A stretch of 19,919 nt of DNA from an uncultured Collinsella sp. (GCA_902495155.1 CABUWD010000021.1:1-19919), one strand, 5' to 3'. Shown: positions 1 to 7,680, counted from the first letter of the stretch. Numbers and translations are program-made. Notes: generated by a model not told the origin, from the sequence alone.

Positions 1-2145
1 GATTGCACAGGTGAGGCCCACGGTGCCACCGATGCTCATATTTCCGAATATGCTCACCAGCTCGATGATCACCTTAAGTGCCACAAAGGAGTGCGCCAGG
101 CCCACTGCCAGCGGGAACAGGAAGAATACCGCTTGCTGCGCCATCACCGAATGACGAATCTGGCGGTCCTCACAGCCGATCTGTGCCAGCACACGATAGC
201 TGCGGCTGCCGTCGGCCACGTTGGAGAGTTGCTGGATCGACAGAATCGCCGCGCATGCAACGACCAATACAAAGCCGATGTAGATGGCTAGGTAGCTAAT
301 AAGACCGTTCATTTGCGCTGCCTGCGTGTACATCTCGGAGCGTGTGATGAAGGTTCCCCACGACCCCGACTCCTTGCCGTCAACGAGCAGATTGTCGAGC
401 ACAGTGTATTTAATGCTCTCGTCTGCCTCGGTCGTATCCATCCCCTGTTTGTAGTTAACGAGCAGGCTACTGGAATACGGCTGCAGATTAAGCTGGGACA
501 GCAGCTCGTCGGCAACGACGACGGTACCCGGATTACTGCCCATCGCCGAGTTGGCGATGGCCGCCGTATCTTCGTCCGACTTATCGGTTGCGGGCTTGAG
601 CGTATGCCCGCCCAAGGTAAGGGCATGGCCGCCAGCCATATACTTGGTGTACAGGTCGACCAGCTCGCCGCCCATATCACATGTGAGCAGATACTGGTCG
701 TGACCGATGTGCACCGGCTCCTCGCCCATCATCTGACGCAGTTTGTTGTACTGGCTCGCCGGCGTCACAAACAGACCCATCGCATCGGCATTGCTACCCC
801 CGAACGCCTTGGGAAGCTTTTCGCCCATGGCCTTGCACATCTCACTTGGGGTCACCGAAGGATCCGAACCGCCAAACGGGTAACTCAGATACGAATCAAT
901 CTGCACATGCTCACCGGCAACATCGGCGATATTGACCTTCTTGCCGGTCTCGTCGTTGTTGTCCGCCGACTTGCCCTTAATACCGTCTGCAACGTTATCG
1001 TGATCGATACGATCGCCGTGCCATGCGGAGTACAAATCGACCGTACTATCGGCCAGCACCATTCGATCGGCCTCAGACGGATTGAAAGACTCTTTGTAGA
1101 AGTCGAGCGTATCGGGCGTGTAATAGACATACGTCTGAGACACATCAACAGGGTTATAGCGCTCCAGGTTTTCGTTCATCACGTTGGCAATCGACATACC
1201 ACACGTCACCGAGGTGATGGCCAAAAACAGGAGCATCGCGATGACGCCCATCGAAAAGCACACCGTGTTGACCTTGGCCGCAAGCTGGCGCACGGTAAAC
1301 ATGTTGAGGCCGCGCCAATACACACCGCGCAGGCTCTGCAGCAGCTTGATGAGCATGCCCGAGAGTCCCCAGAACAGGGCAAAGGTGCCCACGGTAACCA
1401 TAGCGGTCGTAATGCCAAACTGGTTCATGGCCTCTTGCAGCTTGCTGTCCGTCGCGGTTAGCGGGAACCCATCACGTAGCAGACGGTAATAGGCCACGCC
1501 CACAAGCACCACGCCCACGGCAAAGATGGCAATCGCGATCCAGGGGTTGCGTGTCTTGATGCTCTCGTTGCGACGCTCGGCACCCATAAGCTCGATGAGT
1601 TTGGTACGACGCACGGCGCGGAGGTTCAGCAGTAGCGTAAGCACAAACATTACGAGCATGCAGGCAAGGGTCAGATTGAACGCATGCACCGAGAAAAAGA
1701 AGTGGAAATTGGCGATCTGTGTCTTAAAGAGCGAGGCCGTAAAGAACGTCATGAGCTGGGAGAGTCCCACACCCAGCACAATGCCGGCGACAAAGGCCAC
1801 CACCGAGACAATCACCGTCTCGAGCGCCATGATCGTGGCGACGCGCCCACGCCCCATACCGAGCACCTGGTACAGGCCAAACTCCTTCTTGCGGCGTTTC
1901 ATGATGAAGTTATTGGCGTACACCATCAAAAAGGCCATGACACCGGCCAAAAAGTACGTCAGGTCGCCGAGCATGCTGCCCATAACCTGCGCCAAGCCCT
2001 CTTCATCGATTCCGGCGATGTCGACCTGCATCGAGATGGTGTTAAAGGCATAGAAGACCGTGACGCCCAGGGTGAGCGTCAGCAAGTAGACGAGGTAGTC
2101 GCGGCCGGCGCGGCGGACGTTGCCCCAAGCGAGTTTACAGAGCAT
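1..2145 (-). CDS. ABC transporter permease, FtsX/BceB-like (partial, 3' end outside window)
   Basis: Membrane subunit of a Bce-type ABC transporter, a family that usually exports or detoxifies peptide antibiotics or senses cell-envelope stress. The frame is open for 715 codons from ATG 2145 to the window edge with no internal stop, so the C-terminus is missing. The N-terminus (MLCKLAWGNVRRAGRDYLVY) is typical of BceB permeases. It is followed by hydrophobic segments and the FtsX-like cytoplasmic patch RRKKEFGLYQVLGMG near residues 82-96. A long hydrophilic stretch of roughly 250 residues lies in the middle and matches the large extracellular domain of BceB proteins; hydrophobic segments resume near the edge. 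The start overlaps the end of the ATPase gene by 11 bp, so the two are probably translationally coupled. The partner two-component system common for BceAB is not visible. The substrate is unknown. Confidence 0.88.
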   Translation of the reverse strand, partial: MLCKLAWGNVRRAGRDYLVYLLTLTLGVTVFYAFNTISMQVDIAGIDEEGLAQVMGSMLGDLTYFLAGVMAFLMVYANNFIMKRRKKEFGLYQVLGMGRGRVATIMALETVIVSVVAFVAGIVLGVGLSQLMTFFTASLFKTQIANFHFFFSVHAFNLTLACMLVMFVLTLLLNLRAVRRTKLIELMGAERRNESIKTRNPWIAIAIFAVGVVLVGVAYYRLLRDGFPLTATDSKLQEAMNQFGITTAMVTVGTFALFWGLSGMLIKLLQSLRGVYWRGLNMFTVRQLAAKVNTVCFSMGVIAMLLFLAITSVTCGMSIANVMNENLERYNPVDVSQTYVYYTPDTLDFYKESFNPSEADRMVLADSTVDLYSAWHGDRIDHDNVADGIKGKSADNNDETGKKVNIADVAGEHVQIDSYLSYPFGGSDPSVTPSEMCKAMGEKLPKAFGGSNADAMGLFVTPASQYNKLRQMMGEEPVHIGHDQYLLTCDMGGELVDLYTKYMAGGHALTLGGHTLKPATDKSDEDTAAIANSAMGSNPGTVVVADELLSQLNLQPYSSSLLVNYKQGMDTTEADESIKYTVLDNLLVDGKESGSWGTFITRSEMYTQAAQMNGLISYLAIYIGFVLVVACAAILSIQQLSNVADGSRSYRVLAQIGCEDRQIRHSVMAQQAVFFLFPLAVGLAHSFVALKVIIELVSIFGNMSIGGTVGLTCAI

Positions 2146-2920
2146 CGGAGCCCTCACCGCCCATCATGGCAACGACCTCCATAATGCGGTCGAAGAACTC
2201 TCGGCGGTCGGTGTCGCCGCGGCGCAGCTCGGTGAAGATCTTGCCGTCGCGGATAAACAGCACACGGCTCGTGTAGCTGGCGGCAAAGCTATCGTGCGTG
2301 ACCATGAGCACGGTAGCGCGTAGGCGGCGGTTAAGGGCCTCCAGGCTCTCGAGCAGCAGGCGAGCGCTCTTGGAATCGAGGGCGCCGGTGGGCTCGTCGG
2401 CCATGATCATGGTGGGGTCGGTGACGAGCGCACGAGCCGCGGCAACGCGCTGCTGCTGACCGCCGGACATCTGGTAGGGATACTTGTCAAGCACCTGGCT
2501 GATGGACAGGCGCGCTGCCACATCCTGCACGCGAGTCGAGATCTCTGCCGAGTTTGTGCGGGCGATGGTGAGCGGCAGAGCGATGTTCTCGCGTGCCGTG
2601 AGCGTATCGAGCAGGTTAGAGTCCTGAAAGATAAAGCCGAGCTCCTCGCGACGGAACTGCGAAAGCTTAGCCTGCTTCATGCGTGTTACGTCCTGCCCGT
2701 TGATGCGGATGGTGCCGCTCGTGGCGCTATCGATGGTCGAGACACAATTGAGCAGGGTCGACTTGCCCGAGCCCGAAGCGCCCATGATGCCAACAAATTC
2801 GCCGCGGTTGACGGCAAAGCTGGCGTCGTTGAGCGCACGGGTCACGTTGCCCAGCGCTCCATATACCTTTTCGAGATGCGCGACCTCCAGTACCGGGGTC
2901 GCCATGTGCGTGGTTTGCAT
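2135..2920 (-). CDS. ABC transporter ATP-binding protein, BceA/LolD-like
   Basis: Cytoplasmic ATPase subunit (261 aa) that powers the FtsX-like permease encoded just downstream. Visible motifs: Walker A GASGSGKST (about residues 47-55), Q-loop in FIFQDSNLLD, ABC signature MSGGQQQR, Walker B TMIMADEP followed by TGALD, and the switch histidine in VTHD. The signature and D-loop wording fit the MacB/LolD/BceA export group. ATG 2920 is preceded by AAAGGA six bases upstream, so I take it as the start even though two further ATG codons lie nearby. The gene is first in a two-gene unit with the permease (11-bp overlap). A 9-bp inverted repeat lies in its leader and abuts the ribosome binding site. 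The substrate cannot be told from sequence. Confidence 0.93.
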   Translation of the reverse strand: MQTTHMATPVLEVAHLEKVYGALGNVTRALNDASFAVNRGEFVGIMGASGSGKSTLLNCVSTIDSATSGTIRINGQDVTRMKQAKLSQFRREELGFIFQDSNLLDTLTARENIALPLTIARTNSAEISTRVQDVAARLSISQVLDKYPYQMSGGQQQRVAAARALVTDPTMIMADEPTGALDSKSARLLLESLEALNRRLRATVLMVTHDSFAASYTSRVLFIRDGKIFTELRRGDTDRREFFDRIMEVVAMMGGEGSDAL

Positions 2921-2930
2921 ACCGAGTCCT

Positions 2931-2968
2931 TTCTTGCGATTAGTCTACGGCATCTATAGTCGCAAGAA
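2931..2968 (-). promoter_or_regulatory. 9-bp inverted repeat in the leader of the ABC transporter unit
   Basis: TTCTTGCGA (2931-2939) and its exact reverse complement TCGCAAGAA (2960-2968) are separated by 20 bases, and the near arm abuts the AAAGGA ribosome binding site. It could be a regulator operator, or an RNA hairpin that limits ribosome access. No binding protein is identified. Confidence 0.4.
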
Positions 2969-3068
2969 GACGAGTCGGCTACCATCGATATGGCTTACGC
3001 TTGCCTTACCGTTGTGTAAGGTACGGGTAGCTAGCCTGCCACGCGTTGATGTTGAGAGAGGACTCCTG

Positions 3069-4058
3069 TTGAAGACTGTTCATGTTGCCGCTGGGATCAT
3101 TCGCAAGGAAGGATCTGACGAGCTGCTTGCCGTGCAGCGCGGCTATGGCGACATGCTGGGACTTTGGGAGTTCCCCGGTGGCAAGCTCATGCGCGGCGAG
3201 ACGCCCGAGGACGCCGTACGCCGCGAGCTCATGGAAGAGCTGCAGGTAAAAGTCACCAACCTGCGCGATTTCTATACCGTTGAGTATGACTACCCCGATT
3301 TCCATCTCTCCATGGAGTGCTACTACTGCTCGCTCGCCGATGAATCCGATGAGCCCCAGAAGCACGACCGCCAGCTCGATATCCGCTGGATTCCGCGTAC
3401 CTCGCTTGCCACGGTGGAATGGATGCCCGCTGACAAGGGGCTCATTGATGCCCTGATTGAGTTAAAGGAAGATCGGCTTGAGGCCAACGGCGCTGCCAAC
3501 GACGCCGAGGCCACAACGACCGACGAGCCCGCTTCCAAGCCCAAGCGCGCACCTAAGCGCCGCAGCAAAAAGCGTCCCAAGCCCGGCCTGCTGGACGGCA
3601 TCGATACCTCGGACCTCTCCGCTGACGAGCGCGAACTGGTCCGCCGTCGCGCCGCTATAAAAAAGTCCATGAAGGGCAACAAGCGCGCCAACACCAAGCC
3701 CGAGCTGCTCGTACGTCAGCGCCTACGGGCCGCGGGCCTTACGGGCTATCGCTTGGAATGGAAGGTTCCCGGCAAACCCGACATCGCCTTCCCCGGACGC
3801 AAGATCGCCATCTTCGTCAACGGTTGCTTTTGGCACCGCTGTCCCAAATGCAACCCTAGCCAGCCCAAACGCAACGTTGAGTTTTGGGAGGCAAAGTTCC
3901 GTCGCAACGTCGAGCGCGATCGCGCTGCCGTGGCAGCACTCACTCAAATGGGCTGGACACCCATAACCATCTGGGAATGCGAGCTCAAAAAAGACCGCAT
4001 CGACGCCACGATGGAAAAGGTCATCGAACAAGTACGCGCCGCCGCACCGCAGCGCTAG
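3069..4058 (+). CDS. NUDIX hydrolase fused to Vsr-type DNA mismatch endonuclease
   Basis: A 329-aa protein in two enzymatic halves. Residues 1-130 are a MutT/NudG-like NUDIX domain with the box GGKLMRGE-x7-RELMEEL (about 37-58). Such enzymes hydrolyse damaged or unwanted nucleoside triphosphates. The glycine that usually follows EEL is Gln59. Residues 135-195 form a charged linker with a basic run KPKRAPKRRSKKRPKP (157-172). Residues 196-325 are Vsr-like: NTKPELLVRQRLRAAG, the catalytic-site region VPGKPDIAFPGRK (Asp238), FVNGCFWHRCPKC (His256, Cys258, Cys261) and GWTPITIWECEL. Vsr enzymes nick beside T:G mismatches left by 5-methylcytosine deamination. The start is TTG 3069, with GAGAGAGGA seven bases upstream; the frame is open further upstream but that part overlaps the divergent ABC gene. 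No cytosine methyltransferase gene is nearby. The fold assignments are strong; the joint role is inference. Confidence 0.88.
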   Translation: MKTVHVAAGIIRKEGSDELLAVQRGYGDMLGLWEFPGGKLMRGETPEDAVRRELMEELQVKVTNLRDFYTVEYDYPDFHLSMECYYCSLADESDEPQKHDRQLDIRWIPRTSLATVEWMPADKGLIDALIELKEDRLEANGAANDAEATTTDEPASKPKRAPKRRSKKRPKPGLLDGIDTSDLSADERELVRRRAAIKKSMKGNKRANTKPELLVRQRLRAAGLTGYRLEWKVPGKPDIAFPGRKIAIFVNGCFWHRCPKCNPSQPKRNVEFWEAKFRRNVERDRAAVAALTQMGWTPITIWECELKKDRIDATMEKVIEQVRAAAPQR

Positions 4059-4548
4059 GAACGAGCCGTCCACACGCCCCACACAGGCGAGCCACATCCG
4101 CGCCACAAACCTTAGAAAGCCCTTAAGCTCAAAACCTTTCAAGAGTGTTACTCGATAGCTTTTACCTGCGGTTTCATCGCAACGTCAAACCTCATTAAGC
4201 CTTTCTTTAGCGCTTCCTTATCTGCACTCGACGCATAATGTAGCCAGCGCACGGGACCTAGCAGCATACCCCGAGCGCAACCTTTTGGTGGACATCGAGG
4301 AGGCCGCACAAGCATGCATTCTTCCAAAGCCGTAGCACGGCAGCCATCCCTAAAACATGCAAACCTTTTCTCCTTCCCCCCGACACAGAGAAACGGTCTC
4401 CTCGACTCCCCCACCACAAAAACCAAGCGCTCAGCCGATCAGAGCCTCAACTTACGAGCATCCTTCGAAAAGCTCCAAGCATCCCTAGACAAGGCGTTCC
4501 CCGAACAGGCAAGAGCAATCTAAGCCCATCGCGCTTTATACTGATGCC
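4059..4548. other. 490-bp stretch with no convincing gene
   Basis: Two short frames are open here but neither is recognised. On the plus strand, 4314-4523 (69 codons) has AGGAGG ten bases before its ATG and ends just before the araC-type promoter. On the minus strand, 4148-4426 (92 codons) ends in a protein-like tail (KKGLMRFDVAMKPQVKAIE). Either may be a small gene or the remains of a decayed one. I see no terminator hairpin after the NUDIX-Vsr gene. Confidence 0.4.
4537..4542 (+). promoter_or_regulatory. Candidate -10 element of the AraC-family gene
   Basis: TATACT lies seven bases before ATG 4549, so transcription would start at or next to the start codon. No good -35 hexamer is seen at 17-base spacing and no Shine-Dalgarno sequence precedes the ATG. 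A leaderless or very short-leader message is suggested. Confidence 0.4.
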
Positions 4549-5487
4549 ATGCGAAACATGGATCACATAGAATTGCACCGCGGAGGACGCGAGGAAGCGT
4601 TTCCCGAGACCGCCGAAGACTGGCCCTATATTGCCGAACGCGCAGAATTCGCTCGCTATCCGGGCAATTCCGTCCCCTGGCACTGGCATTCCGAGGTTGA
4701 GCTTTTCTACATGGAGCAGGGAGCGATTGACTATCGAACGCGCGCGGCTCATGAGCACGTACGCTTTGAGGAAGGGTCCGCCGGCTTTATCAACGGCGGC
4801 GTTTTGCACAGCACTCTGCAATCACCCAATTCGGCACCAGCCATTCAAATGTTGCATATCTTTCAGCCGTCGATGCTCGGCGATCCCGCGGGACGCCTTC
4901 AAAAGCGCTATATCAATCCTTTGCTGCAATGTCGAGGCGTCGATGTGCTCAAATGGTCGCCCACCAACCCCGACGATATGCCCTTTATCGATTTGCTAAA
5001 GAGTTCCTTTAACCACGACCTTCAACGGCCGCAGAACGAGATGGCGCTTCGGAATAGCTTGTCAGAGCTCTGGATTCAGATTTACGCCAAGGTCGAACCG
5101 CTCTTTTCCTCCGACAACGCCTCTTGGATGACCAACCGCGACGTACAGTTCAAGGCAATCCTGGACTTTATCCGCGCAAACTATGCAGCCGCTGTAGATG
5201 TGCCCCAGATAGCATCTGCAGCCGGCGTAAGCGAAAGAGAGTGTTACCGCATTATCGAAGCTTGCGCAGGAACGACCCCGGCGGCATATCTGCGCGCATA
5301 CCGCGTAAACCGTGCTTGCGAACTTTTGGCACACACCACGCGAACGGTCCAGACAGTCGCGCGCCAATGCGGCTTTGCGACAGCAAGCCATCTTGGCCAG
5401 GTATTTAAAGAACAAATGGGATGCACTCCTTCGAGCTATCGAGCAGCGAGGCAGAATCTCGATAGTACCAGGCAGAAATCCCGCTAG
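4549..5487 (+). CDS. AraC-family transcriptional regulator with N-terminal cupin domain
   Basis: A 312-aa regulator. The N-terminal half carries a cupin-like effector-binding region (PWHWHSEVELFYMEQG at about 43-58, then GSAGFINGGVLHS). The C-terminal 100 residues hold the double helix-turn-helix of the AraC/XylS family: FKAILDFIRANY, VPQIASAAGVSERECYRIIE, then TVQTVARQCGFATASHLGQV and the closing CTPSSYR. Such proteins usually activate genes for sugar uptake or breakdown. The effector is unknown here. The HAD phosphatase gene follows after 56 bases on the same strand and is likely co-transcribed. The start at 4549 lacks a Shine-Dalgarno sequence and sits seven bases after a TATACT hexamer; a second ATG at 4558 is also possible. 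Confidence 0.9.
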   Translation: MRNMDHIELHRGGREEAFPETAEDWPYIAERAEFARYPGNSVPWHWHSEVELFYMEQGAIDYRTRAAHEHVRFEEGSAGFINGGVLHSTLQSPNSAPAIQMLHIFQPSMLGDPAGRLQKRYINPLLQCRGVDVLKWSPTNPDDMPFIDLLKSSFNHDLQRPQNEMALRNSLSELWIQIYAKVEPLFSSDNASWMTNRDVQFKAILDFIRANYAAAVDVPQIASAAGVSERECYRIIEACAGTTPAAYLRAYRVNRACELLAHTTRTVQTVARQCGFATASHLGQVFKEQMGCTPSSYRAARQNLDSTRQKSR

Positions 5488-5543
5488 CCCTTCTTCTGTC
5501 ACTGCATCAAACTTGCAGGCAAACAACGGATAGGAGCTACTAT

Positions 5544-6167
5544 ATGAAGCACTTTGACCATATCGTATTTGACGTTGATGGGACATTGGCAGATACAGAA
5601 GAAAGCGTTCTATCATCGCTTGTCCAGATTGTCCAAGAAGAGACCGGCAAAACGCTCCCCCGACACGAGCTTGAATTTGCCCTCGGCATACCCGGCAAGA
5701 ACGCCCTTGAGAAACTTGGGATCTACTCACAGGCAACGCTGGATCGCTGGTGCCAAGTTGCCGCCAGCTTTAAAAGCACCATCAGCGTGTTTCCCGGCTT
5801 GCACGAAGTTATCGCAACACTCTCCGACAACGGCTGCAAACTTGGCATCGTCTCCTCACGTGCGCGCAATGAATACGCAGAAGAAATTGCACCCCTTGGC
5901 TTCGATAAGTATTTTGAGCACATCATCCTTGTCGAAGACACAACCGAACATAAACCCGCACCCGCTCCCATGCTCGAATATCTCCGGCGTACGGGCGCGA
6001 ATCCTGGCAACGTCGTCTACGTTGGCGACACCGTCTACGACGAACAATGCGCAACTTCAGCAGGGGTCAGTTTTGCCAGAGCGGCATGGGGATCACACCA
6101 AGACATCCCAAACGCCACCTACAACCTCAAAACCCCCAACGACCTACTAACCCTAACAACCAAGTAA
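5544..6167 (+). CDS. HAD-superfamily hydrolase (phosphoglycolate phosphatase-like)
   Basis: A 207-aa soluble phosphatase of HAD subfamily IA. All four catalytic motifs are present: motif I FDVDGTLADT with nucleophile Asp10 and acid/base Asp12; motif II GIVSSRA (Ser104/Ser105); motif III Lys137 in EHKPAPAP; motif IV VGDTVYDEQCA with Asp162 and Asp166. Residues 15-85 form the helical cap typical of Gph/PpaX-like and beta-phosphoglucomutase-like members. The substrate is probably a small phosphorylated metabolite but cannot be fixed from sequence. An AGGAG ribosome binding site lies eight bases before ATG 5544. It follows the AraC-family gene after 56 bases and probably shares its transcript. 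It ends facing the aldolase gene across a repeat-rich junction. Confidence 0.9.
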   Translation: MKHFDHIVFDVDGTLADTEESVLSSLVQIVQEETGKTLPRHELEFALGIPGKNALEKLGIYSQATLDRWCQVAASFKSTISVFPGLHEVIATLSDNGCKLGIVSSRARNEYAEEIAPLGFDKYFEHIILVEDTTEHKPAPAPMLEYLRRTGANPGNVVYVGDTVYDEQCATSAGVSFARAAWGSHQDIPNATYNLKTPNDLLTLTTK

Positions 6168-6193
6168 CCCCCGCGCCCCACCCTTTCAGCCCC

Positions 6194-6368
6194 AACGCCA
6201 CAAGGGCGATTGAGCAGGACGGTTTGGGCGGGTCCCGTACTTGGTTTCCAAAATCATTCCGCAGCGCGAAGGCTTCTTATTATTTTCAGACCTAACGCCA
6301 CAAGGGCGACGACCTCGAGTAGGTCAACCTGGGAGGGACGAGGGCTTAGTTCCCCAATCTTTCCGCAG
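6194..6368. repeat. Two degenerate direct copies of a short intergenic repeat
   Basis: AACGCCACAAGGGCGA occurs at 6194-6209 and again, identically, at 6294-6309, exactly 100 bases apart. Downstream of each copy the sequence remains alignable with small gaps, ending in CCGCAG at 6259-6264 and 6363-6368. The second copy runs into the nested palindrome. This looks like an old tandem duplication or two copies of a dispersed element. Confidence 0.6.
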
Positions 6369-6455
6369 GGGGCAAAAAGCCTCGCCGCACGAAGTGCGCA
6401 GCGAGGCTTTTTGCATGCCCGAGGACGATTGGGGAACTAAGCCCTCGTCCCTCCC
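6331..6455. terminator. Nested 125-nt palindrome, probable bidirectional terminator
   Basis: A perfect 29-bp inverted repeat (6331-6359 and 6427-6455) encloses a second hairpin. The inner 14-bp arms are 6372-6385 and 6401-6414, with a further CGCAC-GAA-GTGCG stem at 6386-6398. The inner arms carry GGCTTTTT on both strands, so it can end transcription both of the HAD gene (plus) and of the aldolase gene (minus). The outer 29-bp arms are much longer than a terminator needs. Confidence 0.75.
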
Positions 6456-6488
6456 CGGGATATGTAGCGAGTCGGAGTACCCTTGCTG

Positions 6489-7346
6489 TTACTCTGCTTT
6501 GCCCACGGAGTTGAGGTTGGTCATGCGGATCTTAACCAGCTCGGTGATCTCACGCATACCCTCCTTAGCCGGCTTCTTGGGGTCGAAGCAGGCGGGGTTC
6601 TCGGCCATGTAGGCCATGAAGCCCTTGGTGTAGGCCTGACGCAGCTCGGTGGCGTAGTTAACCTTGCAGATGCCGTTCTTCACAGCCTCGGCAACCTGCT
6701 CATCGGGCACACCGGAGGTGCCGTGCAGAACCAGCGGCACGTCGACGGCGTCGCGAATGGCCTTGACCACGGACTGCTCGATGTGCGGATCGCTCGTGTA
6801 CACACCGTGGCTGGTGCCAACGCCAATTGCGAGGGAGGTGCAGCCGGTACGCTCGACGAACTCCTTGGCCTCGGCAGGATCGGTGTAGGGGCTCTCGCCC
6901 TCAACCGCGGGACCGTCGTCCTCCTTGCCGCCAACCTTACCGAGCTCAGCCTCGACGGGCACGCCCATGGCGCGGCCAGCGTCGGCGACGGACTTGGTCA
7001 GGGCGATGTTGTCCTCGAAGGACTCGTGCGAACCGTCGATCATGACAGAGGTGTAGCCCGTGCGGAAAGCCTGCATGCAGCGGTCATAGCCATCGCCGTG
7101 ATCGAGGTGCAGAGCGACGGGCACGGAAGCGCGCTCGGCAGCGGCCTTGACCATGCCGTAGAAGTAATCCAGGCCAGCGGTCTTGATGGTGCCCGGGGTG
7201 GTCTGCATGATGACGGGGGACTTGGTCTCCTCGGCAGCGGCCAGAACGGCCATAACAAACTCGAGGTTCTCGACGTTGAACGCGCCGACGGCGTAGTGGC
7301 CGGCCTGAGCGTCCTTGAGCATCTTTTCGGTGGTAACAAGTGCCAT
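6489..7346 (-). CDS. gatY: Class II ketose-bisphosphate aldolase, tagatose-bisphosphate aldolase (GatY/KbaY) type
   Basis: Zinc-dependent aldolase (285 aa, close to the 284-286 aa of GatY/KbaY). It should split tagatose-1,6-bisphosphate, or fructose-1,6-bisphosphate, into DHAP and glyceraldehyde-3-phosphate. Visible motifs: TTPGT (49-53); LHLDHGD with catalytic Asp82 and zinc ligand His83; EAELGKVGGKEDD (132-144); GTSHG with His180; LHGTSG with His208; and VNYATEL (229-235). The TTPGT region and overall wording resemble GatY more than glycolytic FbaA. The start is ATG 7346 with AGGAG nine bases upstream; longer in-frame readings back to 7487 are unlikely. The divergent neighbour is a DeoR-family regulator. 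With LacAB and LacC elsewhere in the window it would complete the tagatose-6-phosphate pathway. A role as the general fructose-bisphosphate aldolase is not excluded. Confidence 0.85.
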   Translation of the reverse strand: MALVTTEKMLKDAQAGHYAVGAFNVENLEFVMAVLAAAEETKSPVIMQTTPGTIKTAGLDYFYGMVKAAAERASVPVALHLDHGDGYDRCMQAFRTGYTSVMIDGSHESFEDNIALTKSVADAGRAMGVPVEAELGKVGGKEDDGPAVEGESPYTDPAEAKEFVERTGCTSLAIGVGTSHGVYTSDPHIEQSVVKAIRDAVDVPLVLHGTSGVPDEQVAEAVKNGICKVNYATELRQAYTKGFMAYMAENPACFDPKKPAKEGMREITELVKIRMTNLNSVGKAE

Positions 7347-7680
7347 GAGCGTTTGCTCCTCTCCCTCGCCCGCATCTGGACATCGGGCGTAGTTGTTCAC
7401 AAGGCGTTTTACCTTGCGTTTTTCTGCGCTCATTGTATGAAAATCAGCGTCTTTGCACGTGCGAGATATTGAGCCCATGCAGGTCAATACAGTCTTTTTT
7501 GAAAAGTAAACGGAAGGAATTTGAGCCGAGTGGACATGTTCGATATTGAATTTTGGGCGTTCAGCGTCTTTCTTTTATAGAAAAGATAAGTAATCGAAAG
7601 GTATTTTCTTACTCAAAAAGAAAATGAACGAAAATAGAGTCAACACAATTCCTGCAAATTTGGCCGAGAATGGAGCAGCT
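7347..7680. promoter_or_regulatory. Divergent control region between the aldolase and DeoR-family genes
   Basis: A 334-bp region, AT-rich on the deoR side. The minus strand carries a good -10 hexamer, TACAAT (7437 to 7432), for the aldolase gene, without a clear -35. The 11-mer TCAGCGTCTTT occurs twice as a direct repeat (7444-7454, just upstream of that -10, and 7561-7571, near the deoR side). A partial palindrome TCTTTTATAGAAAAGA lies at 7571-7586. These are candidate operator parts for the DeoR-family protein. Confidence 0.4.

Noticed and set aside
313..1461. Long plus-strand frame (382 codons) opposite the permease
   Set aside because: It lies wholly antisense to a continuous permease frame with recognisable family features. 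Its translation is His/Arg-rich with no family resemblance.
2679..3068. Upstream extension of the NUDIX-Vsr frame
   Set aside because: The extension overlaps the divergent ABC ATPase gene and its leader. The NUDIX domain begins at TTG 3069, which has a good ribosome binding site.
6483..7472. Long plus-strand frame (329 codons) opposite the aldolase
   Set aside because: Mirror of a conserved GatY-type gene; repetitive Gly/Leu/Val composition typical of antisense frames in high-GC DNA.
7347..7487. N-terminal extension of the aldolase frame
   Set aside because: It adds 47 residues unlike any aldolase and passes the -10 element; ATG 7346 has AGGAG and matches the family start.
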